Positions 47,226 to 56,658 of a stretch of 64,000 bases of DNA are shown here, in pieces. How positions within the stretch are numbered: position 1 is the stretch's first letter; the number at the start of each line of letters is the position of its first letter. The DNA is taken from positions 26,569 to 90,568 of the forward strand of contig NZ_JAELXT010000020.1 in assembly GCF_016427565.1 (NCBI RefSeq), read 5' to 3'. The notes beneath the pieces were generated by a model, which was given only the letters and a program-made list of their open reading frames with translations, did no database searches and was not told the DNA's origin. The position numbers and the translations under genes were made by a program. This DNA is from Microvirga splendida (GTDB lineage: Bacteria; Pseudomonadota; Alphaproteobacteria; Rhizobiales; Beijerinckiaceae).

Positions 47226-47342
47226 GGCCTCAACCTCCCAAATCCCAGTTGCACAGCCTCCCCGGTTCTAGCTACTGAGCGGTGAAGCCCTCCGGCTGTG
47301 CCGGGAAGGAGCCAAAACACAAGAACCAGGGAGACCGACGCC

Positions 47343-48950
47343 GTGCCCGTCATCGCCACCTCTGCCGATCTGACCTCGGACGCCGCGCGGGCGAACCGCG
47401 CCGCCTGGGCCGAACTCGCCCTGGATCTGCAGGCCAAGCGGCAGGCCGTGGCGGAAGGCGGACCGGCCAAGGCCCGGGAGCGGCATCTGGCCCGCGGCAA
47501 GCTCCTGCCGCGCGAGCGCGTGATGCGCCTGCTCGATCCCGGCGCGCCGTTCCTGGAACTCGGCGCTCTTGCCGCCCACGGCATGTACGATGACGCGATC
47601 CACGGGGCCGGCATCATCACCGGCATCGGCCGGGTCGAAGGCCGCGAGGTCATGATCGTCTGCAACGATTCGACCATCAAGGGCGGCACCTACTACCCGA
47701 TGACGGTGAAGAAGCACCTGCGCGCCCAGGAAGTGGCGCGCGAGAACCGTCTGCCCTGCATCTACCTTGTCGATTCCGGCGGCGCGAACCTGCCGCACCA
47801 GACGGACGTGTTCCCCGACCGGGAGCATTTCGGCCGGATCTTCTACAACCAGGCGACCCTGTCCTCGCTGGGCATCCCCCAGATCGCATGCGTCATGGGC
47901 TCCTGCACGGCGGGCGGCGCCTATGTGCCGGCCATGTCCGACGAGACGGTCATCGTGCGCCGCCAGGGCACCATCTTCCTCGGCGGGCCGCCCCTGGTGA
48001 AGGCTGCCACCGGCGAGGTGGTCTCGGCGGAGGATCTCGGCGGCGCGGACGTGCATGCCCGCCAGTCCGGCGTGGCGGATCATTACGCCACGGACGACGT
48101 CCATGCGCTTGCCATCGTGCGCCGCATCGTCGGCACGCTCAACACCCGCAAGAGCATCGACATCGACGTCGCCGACCCGGTGGAGCCGAAATACGCCATC
48201 GACGATCTCGACGCGATCGTGCCGACCGATCTCAAGAAGCAATACGACATCCGCGAGGTGATCGCCCGTCTTGTCGACGGCTCGGAATTCGACGAGTTCA
48301 AGCGCCTCTACGGCACGACCCTGGTGACGGGCTTCGCCCGGCTGTGGGGCATGCCGGTCGGCATCATCGCCAACAACGGCATCCTGTTCTCGGAAAGCGC
48401 CCAGAAGGGCGCGCATTTCATCGAGTTGTGCTGCCAGCGGCGCATCCCGCTGCTTTTCCTGCAGAACATCTCGGGCTTCATGGTCGGCCGCCAGTACGAG
48501 GCAGGCGGCATCGCCAAGGACGGCGCGAAGCTCGTGACGTCGGTGGCCTGCGCCCAGGTGCCGAAGATCACTCTGCTGGTCGGCGGTTCGTTCGGCGCCG
48601 GCAATTACGGCATGTGCGGCCGCGCGTACTCTCCGCGCTTCCTCTTCACCTGGCCGAACTCGCGCATTTCCGTCATGGGCGGCGAGCAGGCGGCGAGCGT
48701 TCTCGCCACCGTGCGCCGCGACAACATCGAGGCCGAGGGCAAGTCCTGGAGCGCGGACGAGGAGGAGACGTTCAAGGCGCCGATCCGGGACAGGTACGAG
48801 CAGGAGGGCTCGCCCTACTACGCGACAGCGCGCCTGTGGGACGACGGCGTCATCCTGCCGTCGGAAACCCGCCGCGTGCTGGCGCTGGCCTTCTCGGCGG
48901 CTCTCAACGCTCCCGTACCGGAGACGAAGTTCGGCGTGTTCCGGATGTAG
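47343..48950 (+). CDS. mccB: Methylcrotonyl-CoA carboxylase beta subunit
   Basis: This 535-residue carboxyltransferase has [24 protein letters not shown] at the N-terminus and [55 protein letters not shown] and [16 protein letters not shown] follow. These are features of MCC rather than PCC beta subunits. It carboxylates 3-methylcrotonyl-CoA in leucine breakdown, downstream of isovaleryl-CoA dehydrogenase. The GTG at 47343 follows AGGGAG. The biotin-carrying alpha subunit gene is not adjacent, which is unusual for mcc clusters. Confidence 0.92.
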   Translation: MPVIATSADLTSDAARANRAAWAELALDLQAKRQAVAEGGPAKARERHLARGKLLPRERVMRLLDPGAPFLELGALAAHGMYDDAIHGAGIITGIGRVEGREVMIVCNDSTIKGGTYYPMTVKKHLRAQEVARENRLPCIYLVDSGGANLPHQTDVFPDREHFGRIFYNQATLSSLGIPQIACVMGSCTAGGAYVPAMSDETVIVRRQGTIFLGGPPLVKAATGEVVSAEDLGGADVHARQSGVADHYATDDVHALAIVRRIVGTLNTRKSIDIDVADPVEPKYAIDDLDAIVPTDLKKQYDIREVIARLVDGSEFDEFKRLYGTTLVTGFARLWGMPVGIIANNGILFSESAQKGAHFIELCCQRRIPLLFLQNISGFMVGRQYEAGGIAKDGAKLVTSVACAQVPKITLLVGGSFGAGNYGMCGRAYSPRFLFTWPNSRISVMGGEQAASVLATVRRDNIEAEGKSWSADEEETFKAPIRDRYEQEGSPYYATARLWDDGVILPSETRRVLALAFSAALNAPVPETKFGVFRM

Positions 48951-49057
48951 GGGGTAAATTCCGCTTCGAGATGAAGCCCTTCCTCATGGACCGCCTGCGC
49001 GCTGGTCCGCTGCAGTTGCCCGGCGTGCATGTCTGCTTAGGTTGACTTGGAGACCGC

Positions 49058-49462
49058 TCACGGGTTCGGCTTGCGCCGTGAGGTCCCCGGCCGGGTATTG
49101 CCTGCCTTCTGCTCCAATGCCTCGCTGCGGGCCTGCAGGGCCATGCCTTCCGCAATGGCCTTCTCGACCTCCTCATCGATCCGCCGGTACTTCTCCTCCT
49201 CGATGCGCTCCTGCTGCTCCTCGAGGGCGTCAATCGCAAATCCTGAGAGGCCGGTCGGATCGAGTGCGGATGCATGGCCGAGTACCGCTGAGGTGGCCTT
49301 GTGGCGGGCCTGAGTTCTCTGGGCGTCCTGAATGGCAGCCATAATGCCCGTTTCCTCAGCCTCCGGAGCGTTGGCGACGGGAGCGGCCGTCTGGGTGCAC
49401 GCGGGCAGCAGCGGCAGAGCAGCGACGAGGAGGCTGGCGCGAAGGTGGCGTTGCAGTGGCAT
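49058..49462 (-). CDS. Small lipoprotein with coiled coil
   Basis: The 134-residue protein has a lipoprotein signal with LPAC (acylated Cys22). A Pro/Ala linker is followed by a strongly charged helix (DALEEQQERIEEEKYRRIDEEVEKAIAEGMA, about residues 78-108) likely to form a coiled coil. No family is recognised. It is convergent with mccB, so it belongs to neither flanking operon. Confidence 0.7.
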   Translation of the reverse strand: MPLQRHLRASLLVAALPLLPACTQTAAPVANAPEAEETGIMAAIQDAQRTQARHKATSAVLGHASALDPTGLSGFAIDALEEQQERIEEEKYRRIDEEVEKAIAEGMALQARSEALEQKAGNTRPGTSRRKPNP

Positions 49463-49550
49463 TTCCGGATTCCTGAAGATTCGGAAATATCATAAGCTCG
49501 CCCTTCAAAGACCTCTCTGAACGGAGAGGGTGTCAGAGGCGGTCGCGGAT

Positions 49551-50387
49551 ATGAAGGAAGGCATCACTCCCGATACATCTGAGCAGGCGCGCTGTTCTTA
49601 TGCGTCTCACATCGAGCATTTGGCCGGTGTCCGGGATCCCCGGATAAGAAGGGCCTTCGAACAGGTTGCTCGCGAAGCCTTCCTGCCGCCACCGCCCTGG
49701 ACCGTGATCAGCATGGGTCATGCGAGGCAAACTCGTGAAGTTTCGGACATCTACGATAATGTGCTCGTCGCCATTGACCGGCAGCGTGGCATCAACAATG
49801 GCGAGCCTGCTCTTCATGCGGCTTGGATCGATGCCATCAAACCGCAGCCGGGTGAGACCGTCATCCATGTAGGGGCGGGCACAGGCTATTATTCCGCGAT
49901 CCTGTCCCTGCTCGTGCAGCCTGGCGGCCGCGTCGATGCTTTCGAGTACGAGGCGGATCTCGCGGCTGAAGCTCGGAGAAACCTGCAGGGTTACTCTCAT
50001 GTCATGGTGCATGCGGCCTCAGCCTTCGGACGCGTCCTGCCCAATGCCGATGTTATCTATGTGAATGCGGGCGTACCGGCTCCGGATGTGGAATGGCTGC
50101 GGTCGCTCAATCCCGGCGGACGGCTGATCTTTCCCTGGCAGCCGCATAAGGATTGGGGCCCCGCAGTTCTGGTGACGCGCCAATCCGGAGGCTTCAGCGC
50201 CCAACCCCTGATGACTGTGGGGTTCATCTCCTGCAGCGGCACGAAGGAAACCACGTCAGTGGCGAACCGGCCGACGGAATCTGACCTTGGGACGGTTCGC
50301 TCCGTCTGGATTAAACGCGACCGGGCACCCGATGCAAGCAGTGTCGCCATTTACGAGGATGTCTGGTTTTCGTCCGAAAGAATCTGA
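49551..50387 (+). CDS. Protein-L-isoaspartate O-methyltransferase-like protein
   Basis: This protein of about 278 residues has PCMT-type features: helices ending VREAFLPPPPW-like (AREAFLPPPPWTVI), YDNVLVAIDRQRGINNGEPALHAAWIDAI, and the SAM-binding loop VIHVGAGTGYYSAILSLLV with the acidic residue in DAFEYEADL. The usual PCMT substrate loop is only partly conserved and a long C-terminal extension follows, so the substrate may differ. Start is ATG 49551 or GTG 49530. Confidence 0.75.
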   Translation: MKEGITPDTSEQARCSYASHIEHLAGVRDPRIRRAFEQVAREAFLPPPPWTVISMGHARQTREVSDIYDNVLVAIDRQRGINNGEPALHAAWIDAIKPQPGETVIHVGAGTGYYSAILSLLVQPGGRVDAFEYEADLAAEARRNLQGYSHVMVHAASAFGRVLPNADVIYVNAGVPAPDVEWLRSLNPGGRLIFPWQPHKDWGPAVLVTRQSGGFSAQPLMTVGFISCSGTKETTSVANRPTESDLGTVRSVWIKRDRAPDASSVAIYEDVWFSSERI

Positions 50388-50397
50388 TTTTGATTCG

Positions 50398-50426
50398 AAC
50401 AGGGCCGGATTGCCTCCGGCCCTGTT
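50398..50426. terminator. Bidirectional hairpin between convergent genes
   Basis: AACAGGGCCGG pairs with CCGGCCCTGTT around a 7-base loop, 10 bp after the methyltransferase stop and 45 bp from the RTX gene stop. It is positioned to end both convergent transcripts. Confidence 0.7.
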
Positions 50427-50471
50427 GAAGCGATGGTTTCGAAGCGAACTCTGCGCTCCTTGCGTCCCTAC

Positions 50472-52436
50472 TCAGATCACGAAGAAGTCGTGATACTTGA
50501 GGGTGGTCTTGTTGGTGATGGTGGCGATCTTCACCTGGGCCTTGGAGCCGGTGCCGTCCTGGTCGTAGTAGAGTGCGCCGGTCTTCTTGTCGTAGACGAT
50601 CCGATCCTCGGCATCCTGGGCCTTGTTGCCGGTGGTGAACATGTCGGCCTTAAATTTTTTGGGCCTAGATTCTGTTCCGGAACCCAGCTTGGTGAAGATC
50701 TTGTTCTCCAGGAAGATGCTGTCGGCCCGGTAGCGGAAGTCAGCGATCTTATCCACGTTCGCGCGTTTGTTCAGCTTGGTGTCGAACACGAACACGTCCT
50801 TGCCGGCCTCGCCGTAGAGCATGTCGTTGCCGTCCCCGCCATAGATCTTGTCGTTGCCAGCTCCGCCCCACAACACATCGTCGCCGGCGGCACCGTAGAA
50901 AACATCCGCGTACTGACCGCCCTTGATCGTGTCGGATGACGAACTCCCTACGAGGTTTTCGGAAGCGACGTCCGCAACGGCAATGGTAAGAGACTTCTCG
51001 AAGGTTGCCCCGAGTGAATCTCTGACCTGCACCTTGATCGTGTGGGACTGCGCCTGCTCGTGATCGAGCCTGATGCCATCCTTGACCGCGAGTTTGTTGC
51101 CGACGATCTCGAAACGCCCGCCCGCATCGTCGAGCAGGGTATAGGTAAGTCCTTGGTCCGTTACGAGTGCGGTTGCACCGAGATCGCCGACGGAAAGAGC
51201 AACAGGCGCTCCCTCGTTGACTTGAAGGGAGGAGAGAGAAAGATCCGTGGGTGTTGTCGGCCCGATCTTCTGGCCGCTCTTGTCGAACCGCTGCTGGTAG
51301 ATCCCCAGCCCGGAGCCATCCTGATCATTCGCCGTCCAGGTCACCACCCAGCCGCCATCCGGCAGAGCTGTCGCCGAAGACAAGTGCTGGTCGTTATAAG
51401 CTGTGGTATTGACCCGGATTTCGCCTCCAACAGCCTGACCGACGGCATCGTAGCGCTGCTGGTATATGCCGAACATGTCACCATCCTGGTCGTAGGAGGA
51501 CCATGTGACGACCCAGCCGCCGTCCGACAGGCTGATGGACTGAGCTCCCAGTTGGCTGTTCACGGTGGTGGTGTTGACCCGGACCTCGTTGCCCAACTTG
51601 TCGCCGGCGATGCTGTAGCGCTGCTGATACACCCCCTGGGATGAGCCGTCCTGAGCTTCAGAGGTCCATGTCACCACCCAACCGCCACTCGATAAGGCAG
51701 TCACGCTGGGCTGGCTCTGATGACCGGCGGTGAACGTGTTGACCCGGACCTCTACATCGACGGCCTCCCCGCTGGCGTTATATCGCTGCTGGTAGATGCC
51801 CTGACCGGAACCGTCTTGCGCCGAAGACACCCAGGAGACCAACCATCCGCCATCCGCGAGCGCTGTCGTAGACGAATAGTTCTGAAAGCTGTTCGTCGTC
51901 GTGTTGACGCGAGTTTCTCCACCGATGGCCTGCCCGCTGCTGTTGTAGCGCTGTTGGTAGATGCCATCTCCGGAACCATCCTGGTTGTAAGATGTCCAGG
52001 TCACCACCCAACCTCCGTCCTTCAAGGACGTGACGCGAGCATCTTTCTGATCGTTGGTTGTGGTGGTATTGACGCGTGTCTCGTAGCCGTACTCCAATCC
52101 ACGAGGATTGAAACGTTGCTGGAAAATGTCGGTCGAGGTGCCATCGGCGCCGGGAGACTGCCAGGTAACGATCCAGCCTCCGTCCTTCAAGCCTGTGATC
52201 GATGGCATGCTCTGGTCATTGAGCGTGGTATGGTTGACGCGGATCTCGCCACCTTCCGGCTGACCTTTTGAGTTGTAGCGCTGCTGATAGATCCCGTAAC
52301 CGTGTCCGTCCTCACCATTGGACATCCAGGTAACGACCCAGCCGCCGTTCGACAAAGTTGTGACGCTAGAGTAGGTTTGGTCGTCCCCTGTATAAGTGTT
52401 AACCCTGGTTTCTCCAGTTGCCAGTGTCTTAGTCAT
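50472..52436 (-). CDS. Large repeat protein with cadherin-like and RTX domains
   Basis: This 654-residue protein opens without a Sec signal, as expected for a type I secretion substrate. Residues 9-393 are seven 55-residue repeats of the form [EV].RVNT.T..DQ..S.T.L.DGGWVVTW.S..QDG...GIYQQRYN..G. A cadherin-like domain follows (about 397-490), then RTX nonapeptides GAAGDDVLWGGAGNDKIYGGDGND (about 494-545) that bind calcium, and a typical hydrophobic C-terminus ending DFFVI. The repeats suggest beta-propeller or stacked-sheet folding. No secretion genes are adjacent. Confidence 0.88.
   Translation of the reverse strand: MTKTLATGETRVNTYTGDDQTYSSVTTLSNGGWVVTWMSNGEDGHGYGIYQQRYNSKGQPEGGEIRVNHTTLNDQSMPSITGLKDGGWIVTWQSPGADGTSTDIFQQRFNPRGLEYGYETRVNTTTTNDQKDARVTSLKDGGWVVTWTSYNQDGSGDGIYQQRYNSSGQAIGGETRVNTTTNSFQNYSSTTALADGGWLVSWVSSAQDGSGQGIYQQRYNASGEAVDVEVRVNTFTAGHQSQPSVTALSSGGWVVTWTSEAQDGSSQGVYQQRYSIAGDKLGNEVRVNTTTVNSQLGAQSISLSDGGWVVTWSSYDQDGDMFGIYQQRYDAVGQAVGGEIRVNTTAYNDQHLSSATALPDGGWVVTWTANDQDGSGLGIYQQRFDKSGQKIGPTTPTDLSLSSLQVNEGAPVALSVGDLGATALVTDQGLTYTLLDDAGGRFEIVGNKLAVKDGIRLDHEQAQSHTIKVQVRDSLGATFEKSLTIAVADVASENLVGSSSSDTIKGGQYADVFYGAAGDDVLWGGAGNDKIYGGDGNDMLYGEAGKDVFVFDTKLNKRANVDKIADFRYRADSIFLENKIFTKLGSGTESRPKKFKADMFTTGNKAQDAEDRIVYDKKTGALYYDQDGTGSKAQVKIATITNKTTLKYHDFFVI
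51258..52412 (-). repeat. Seven tandem 165-bp coding repeats
   Basis: The seven 55-residue units of the RTX protein correspond to seven 165-bp DNA repeats. Each encodes GGWVVTW (or a close variant) and QQR[YF]. The copies differ at many positions, so they are old duplications rather than recent expansion. Confidence 0.9.
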
Positions 52437-53083
52437 CTTGGTCTCCCTTCTATGTTGATCGTCGGACGTAAAGACGCGTTCGTCGCTCAGCTGTTTTGAG
52501 CGGCGTTTTTTCTGCCTGTTAAGACGAAGCTTGCTTCAAATTCTCAGTCGCTCTGTTTGCGAATGCGCAAGCGAGGACTGGCGAATAAGATGGATGCCTC
52601 TTTTTACGTTATAATGTTAACGAGAGGGCAGTTAGGGCCATGTGTTGGGCCGGCAACGGTGCTGGTTGGACGGAGGAGATGGGCATGTGCGGTTGCGCAC
52701 ATTGAGCGAGGGCCCCCGGCGAGCCGGCGGTGAGCAGGGGGGGGCCGAAAGCGCTCCGCTCTCTCTATCGAAGAGGAGTCCTGCGCCTTCCTGGAGAGCC
52801 AAAAATGTTGCGGCCCAGCAACACCCTCAAACCTTCAACATCTTGCCTCCCTTAGCCCAAGCTCCGCCGCGATCCCGCCATAAACGGAGCGCACCTCATG
52901 AAGCTGGCTAAAGTGCTTCCAAACCAATGCTTTACAGCAAAGCGCCCTGGGACAAATCCAGGTTAAGGCTGCTGAAACGATCCTTCCTAAGGGTCATTGC
53001 GCGGGTGGCGCGGCACATGGCAGATCACAGGAGTTCCAAGCCTTGGATCTCCTCGTGAGAACCGGGTGAAACGAGTGCGGACG
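52437..53083. other. Intergenic region of about 650 bp, divergent promoters
   Basis: It separates the minus-strand RTX gene from plus-strand ilvD. It is AT-rich near 52500-52625, including a TATAAT at about 52610-52615, and GC-rich further right. No gene is recognised; an open frame extends ilvD upstream to 52997 but the family N-terminus begins at 53084. Confidence 0.5.
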
Positions 53084-54814
53084 ATGGATGCGCGCCTGAT
53101 CGACAAGTCGAAGCTGCCGAGCCGTCACGTGACGGTGGGCCCGGCTCGTGCGCCGCATCGCTCCTATCTCTACGCCATGGGCCTCACCAAGGAGCAGATC
53201 GCCCAGCCGCTGGTCGGCGTCGCCACCTGCTGGAACGAGGCCGCTCCCTGCAACATCTCCCTCATGCGCCAGGCCCAGGCCGTGAAGAAGGGCGTGGCGG
53301 CCGCCAGCGGCACCCCGCGCGAGTTTTGCACCATCACGGTCACCGACGGCATCGCCATGGGTCACCAGGGCATGAAGACGTCGCTCCCGTCCCGCGAGGT
53401 GATCGCCGACTCGGTCGAGCTGACCATGCGCGGCCATTCCTACGACGCGCTTGTGGGCATGGCCGGCTGCGACAAGTCCCTGCCGGGCATGATGATGGCG
53501 ATGGTGCGCCTCAACGTGCCGTCGATCTTCATCTATGGCGGCTCGATCCTGCCCGGCTCCTTCCGCGGCCGGCAGGTGACCGTGCAGGACCTCTTCGAGG
53601 CGGTCGGCAAGTACTCCGTCGGCGAGATGTCCGACGAGGACCTGACCGAGCTCGAGCAGGTGGCCTGCCCGTCGGCCGGCGCCTGCGGGGCGCAGTTCAC
53701 CGCCAACACCATGGCGACGGTCTCCGAGGCCATCGGCCTTGCGCTGCCGTATTCGGCTGGCGCTCCGGCGCCTTATGAGATCCGCGACCGGTTCTGCGCC
53801 GCGGCCGGTGAGCAGATCATGGACCTGATCGCCAAGAACATTCGCCCGCGCGATATCGTGACCCGCAAGGCCCTGGAGAATGCAGCTGTCGTGGTGGCGG
53901 CCTCCGGCGGCTCGACCAATGCGGCTCTCCACCTGCCGGCCATTGCCCATGAGGCGGGCATCAAGTTCGACCTGTTCGACGTGGCCGAGATCTTCAAGCG
54001 CACGCCCTATATCGCGGACCTGAAGCCCGGTGGGCGCTATGTGGCCAAGGACCTGTTCGAGGTCGGCGGCATCCCGCTGCTCATGAAGACGCTTCTCGAC
54101 CACGGCTTCATGCACGGCGACTGCATGACCGTGACCGGCCGCACCATGGCCGAGAACCTCGCTTCCGTGAAATGGAATGAGGATCAGGACGTGGTCTATC
54201 CGGCCAACATCCCGATCACCCCCACCGGCGGCGTCGTGGGGCTCAAGGGCAACCTCGCCCCCGAGGGCGCCATCGTGAAGGTGGCCGGCATGGCTGCCGA
54301 GCATCAGGCCTTCCGCGGCCCCGCTCGCTGCTTCGACGGCGAGGAGGCCTGCTTCGAAGCCGTCTCCAAGCGCCAGTATCAGGAAGGCGAGGTTCTGGTG
54401 ATCCGCTATGAGGGGCCGCGCGGCGGACCCGGCATGCGCGAGATGCTCTCCACCACCGCGGCGCTCTACGGCCAGGGCATGGGCGACAAGGTCGCGCTCA
54501 TCACCGACGGCCGCTTCTCGGGCGCGACCCGCGGCTTCTGCATCGGCCATGTGGGGCCGGAAGCGGCCGTGGGCGGTCCCATCGGGCTCCTCGAGGACGG
54601 CGACATCATCGCCATCGATGCCATCACCGGCACCATCGACGTGGAGCTCTCGGACGAGGAGCTGGCCCGGCGCCGGGCCGCATGGAAGCCGCGGGAGACG
54701 AGCGCCACCTCCGGCTACCTCTGGAAATACGCACAAACCGTTGGTCCCGCACGGGATGGGGCAGTCACCCATCCTGGCGGTGCCGCAGAAAAAGAAACCT
54801 ATGCGGACGTCTAA
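53084..54814 (+). CDS. ilvD: Dihydroxy-acid dehydratase
   Basis: The 576-residue protein matches IlvD from MDARLIDKSKLPSR onward. Iron-sulfur cluster cysteines are visible in GVATCWNEAAPCN, AGCDKSLPG and VACPSAGACGAQ. GGSTNAALHLPAIA and TDGRFSGATRGFCIGHVGPEA are also typical. It dehydrates dihydroxy acids in valine, leucine and isoleucine synthesis. An upstream in-frame start at 52997 would add a non-conserved tail, so 53084 is preferred. Its last 14 bp overlap exoR. Confidence 0.93.
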   Translation: MDARLIDKSKLPSRHVTVGPARAPHRSYLYAMGLTKEQIAQPLVGVATCWNEAAPCNISLMRQAQAVKKGVAAASGTPREFCTITVTDGIAMGHQGMKTSLPSREVIADSVELTMRGHSYDALVGMAGCDKSLPGMMMAMVRLNVPSIFIYGGSILPGSFRGRQVTVQDLFEAVGKYSVGEMSDEDLTELEQVACPSAGACGAQFTANTMATVSEAIGLALPYSAGAPAPYEIRDRFCAAAGEQIMDLIAKNIRPRDIVTRKALENAAVVVAASGGSTNAALHLPAIAHEAGIKFDLFDVAEIFKRTPYIADLKPGGRYVAKDLFEVGGIPLLMKTLLDHGFMHGDCMTVTGRTMAENLASVKWNEDQDVVYPANIPITPTGGVVGLKGNLAPEGAIVKVAGMAAEHQAFRGPARCFDGEEACFEAVSKRQYQEGEVLVIRYEGPRGGPGMREMLSTTAALYGQGMGDKVALITDGRFSGATRGFCIGHVGPEAAVGGPIGLLEDGDIIAIDAITGTIDVELSDEELARRRAAWKPRETSATSGYLWKYAQTVGPARDGAVTHPGGAAEKETYADV

Positions 54815-55649
54815 CTTCATCCTTGCCACATTGGGGGTGGCTTTCCTCGGGGTGGGGGCGGTTCACGCGCTCGATGCCGCGCCGCGTCCGCAGACGCTGA
54901 CGCCCGCCCTCGTGCCTGCGCCTGCGCTTGCACCCGCCACCAAGTACGGTTCGGCGCGCGATGCCCTGCGCAGCGGCATGCGCACCTACAATGCCGGCGA
55001 CAAGATCGGAGCCGTCCATGCGCTCGAATATGCAGCCGGGCAGGGGCATTCGCTCGCCCTCTGGAAGCTCGGTCGCATGTATGCCGACGGCGACGGAGTC
55101 GAGCATGACGACCTGAAGGCCTTCGAGTATTTCTCGAAGCTTGCGGACCAGCATGCGGACGAGAGCCCGGATTCGCCGAATGCCGCCGTGGTCTCCAGCG
55201 CCTTCGTGGCGCTCGGCAGCTATTTCCTCGATGGCATCCAGGGCACCTATGTGGCGGCCAATCCGGCGCGCGCCGTCGAGATGTTCAGCTACGCGGCCTC
55301 CTATTTCAGCGACTCCAACGCGCAGTACAATCTCGCGCGCCTCTACCTCAAGGGCACCGGCGTCCGGAAGGATGCCCGCCATGCGGCCCGCTGGTTCAAC
55401 CTGGCGGCCGAGAAGGGCCACACGGCCTCCCAGGCGCTTCTGGGCCATCTGCTGATGACGGGCCAGGGGGTTCCGCGCCTGCGCGCCAAGGGCCTCATGT
55501 GGCTGACGCTGGCCCGCGAGGCCTCGACGGATGGCGCCAAGGATCAGTGGATCGTGGATCTCTACAAGGAAGCCTTCGCGGCGTCCGACGACAGCGACCG
55601 CAAGCTCGCGCTGGCCCTGCTGGAGCAGTACATCCAGGCGCGCCGCTAA
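54801..55649 (+). CDS. exoR: ExoR-like Sel1-repeat periplasmic regulator
   Basis: The 282-residue protein has a signal peptide (ending VHALDA) and a chain of Sel1 repeats: AGDKIGAVHALEYAAGQGHSLALWKLGRMYADGDGVEHDD, AMFSYAASYF-like (MFSYAASYFSDSNAQYNLARLYLKGTGV), and ARWFNLAAEKGHTASQALLGHLLMTGQGV. It closely resembles rhizobial ExoR, which binds the ExoS sensor in the periplasm and represses exopolysaccharide synthesis. It begins inside the ilvD 3' end, so the two may be translationally coupled. Confidence 0.87.
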   Translation: MRTSNFILATLGVAFLGVGAVHALDAAPRPQTLTPALVPAPALAPATKYGSARDALRSGMRTYNAGDKIGAVHALEYAAGQGHSLALWKLGRMYADGDGVEHDDLKAFEYFSKLADQHADESPDSPNAAVVSSAFVALGSYFLDGIQGTYVAANPARAVEMFSYAASYFSDSNAQYNLARLYLKGTGVRKDARHAARWFNLAAEKGHTASQALLGHLLMTGQGVPRLRAKGLMWLTLAREASTDGAKDQWIVDLYKEAFAASDDSDRKLALALLEQYIQARR

Positions 55650-55676
55650 GGCGGATTGCTGAATATCCATACTGTC

Positions 55677-55699
55677 ATGGCCGGGCTTGTCCCGGCCAT
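55677..55699. repeat. Short palindromic intergenic repeat (copy 2)
   Basis: ATGGCCGGG (55677-55685) pairs with CCCGGCCAT (55691-55699) with a 5-base loop, the same arms as at 32113-32135. It sits 27 bp after the exoR stop and may double as a terminator. Confidence 0.7.
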
Positions 55700-55776
55700 C
55701 TCGATTCTGTGAGGCTCGGCACTCTTTCAATCGAGATCACCGGCACAAGGCCGGTGAAGACGAAGAGATTTAACGA

Positions 55777-56562
55777 TCAGTCGAGATCCAGGTCGACCAT
55801 CACCGGCACATGGTCGGAGGGCTTGTCCCAGCCACGCACTTCCTTGCGGATCGAGGTCGTCCTCAGGCGGTCCTGCGCCTGGGCCGAGAGCAGGAGGTGG
55901 TCGATGCGGATGCCGTTGTTCCGCTGGAACGCTCCGGCCTGGTAGTCCCAGAACGAGTAGAGCCCCGGCTGGTCGTTGCAGGCGCGGACGGCGTCGATGA
56001 AACCGAGGTTGAGAAGCTCCCGGAACTTCGCCCGGCTTTCCGGCTGGAACAGGGCGTCGTTCGTCCAGGCGGCGGGATCGTTCGCGTCCTCTGGTTCGGG
56101 GATCACGTTGTAGTCGCCGCAGAGAACGAGGGGTTCTTCGAGCGCCAGCAGGCTGCGGGCATGGGCGCGCAGGCGGTCCATCCAGGCGAGCTTGTAGTCG
56201 AATTTCGGCGTGCCGATAGGGTTGCCGTTCGGCAGGTAGATGGAGGCTACCCGCACGGCGCCCGTGGAGGTCGAGATCACGCCTTCCAGGTAGCGGGCCT
56301 GCTCGTCGCTCTCGTCTCCCGGCAGGCCGCGGCGCACGTCTTCGAGCGGGCGCTTGGACAGGATGGCGACGCCGTTATAGGCCTTCTGGCCGTGGGTGAC
56401 GACGTTGTAGCCCAGAGCCTCGACCTCGGCGCGGGGGAAGGCCTCGTCCACGCATTTCAGCTCCTGCAGGCAGACGACGTCCGGATCGGCGCTCTTCACG
56501 AAGGTGGCGAGGTGCTCCGGCCGCTGCTTGATGGAGTTCACATTCCACGTGGCGATCCGCAT
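55777..56562 (-). CDS. xth: Exodeoxyribonuclease III
   Basis: The 261-residue protein is a typical ExoIII/EEP enzyme. It has MRIATWNVNSIKQR, the metal Glu in VCLQELKCVD, IYLPNGNP, GDYNVIPEPEDA and the C-terminal WDYQAGAFQRNNGIRIDHLL with SDHVPVM. It cleaves DNA at abasic sites and removes 3' blocks in base-excision repair. The ATG at 56560-56562 matches the family start. It is convergent with exoR. Confidence 0.94.
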   Translation of the reverse strand: MRIATWNVNSIKQRPEHLATFVKSADPDVVCLQELKCVDEAFPRAEVEALGYNVVTHGQKAYNGVAILSKRPLEDVRRGLPGDESDEQARYLEGVISTSTGAVRVASIYLPNGNPIGTPKFDYKLAWMDRLRAHARSLLALEEPLVLCGDYNVIPEPEDANDPAAWTNDALFQPESRAKFRELLNLGFIDAVRACNDQPGLYSFWDYQAGAFQRNNGIRIDHLLLSAQAQDRLRTTSIRKEVRGWDKPSDHVPVMVDLDLD

Positions 56563-56658
56563 CCCGGCACTCCCGCTTCCTCGGTCCATCTGCTTCATCG
56601 GATTTTCGTCCTCGGCTGGCAAGCTGGAACTTCATCGTCATCCCCACGGTTGCACCGC

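Noticed and set aside
51258..52412. Regular 165-bp repeats suggesting a CRISPR or minisatellite
   Set aside because: The repeats are in one long coding frame with conserved protein landmarks and no spacers, so they are protein repeats.
52605..52615. TATAAT as a promoter for ilvD
   Set aside because: No convincing -35 element at 16-18 bp and it is about 470 bp from the ilvD start; a chance match in AT-rich DNA is likely.
52994..54829. A 611-codon open frame on the minus strand
   Set aside because: It is antisense to ilvD, which has clear Fe-S cysteines and family length.
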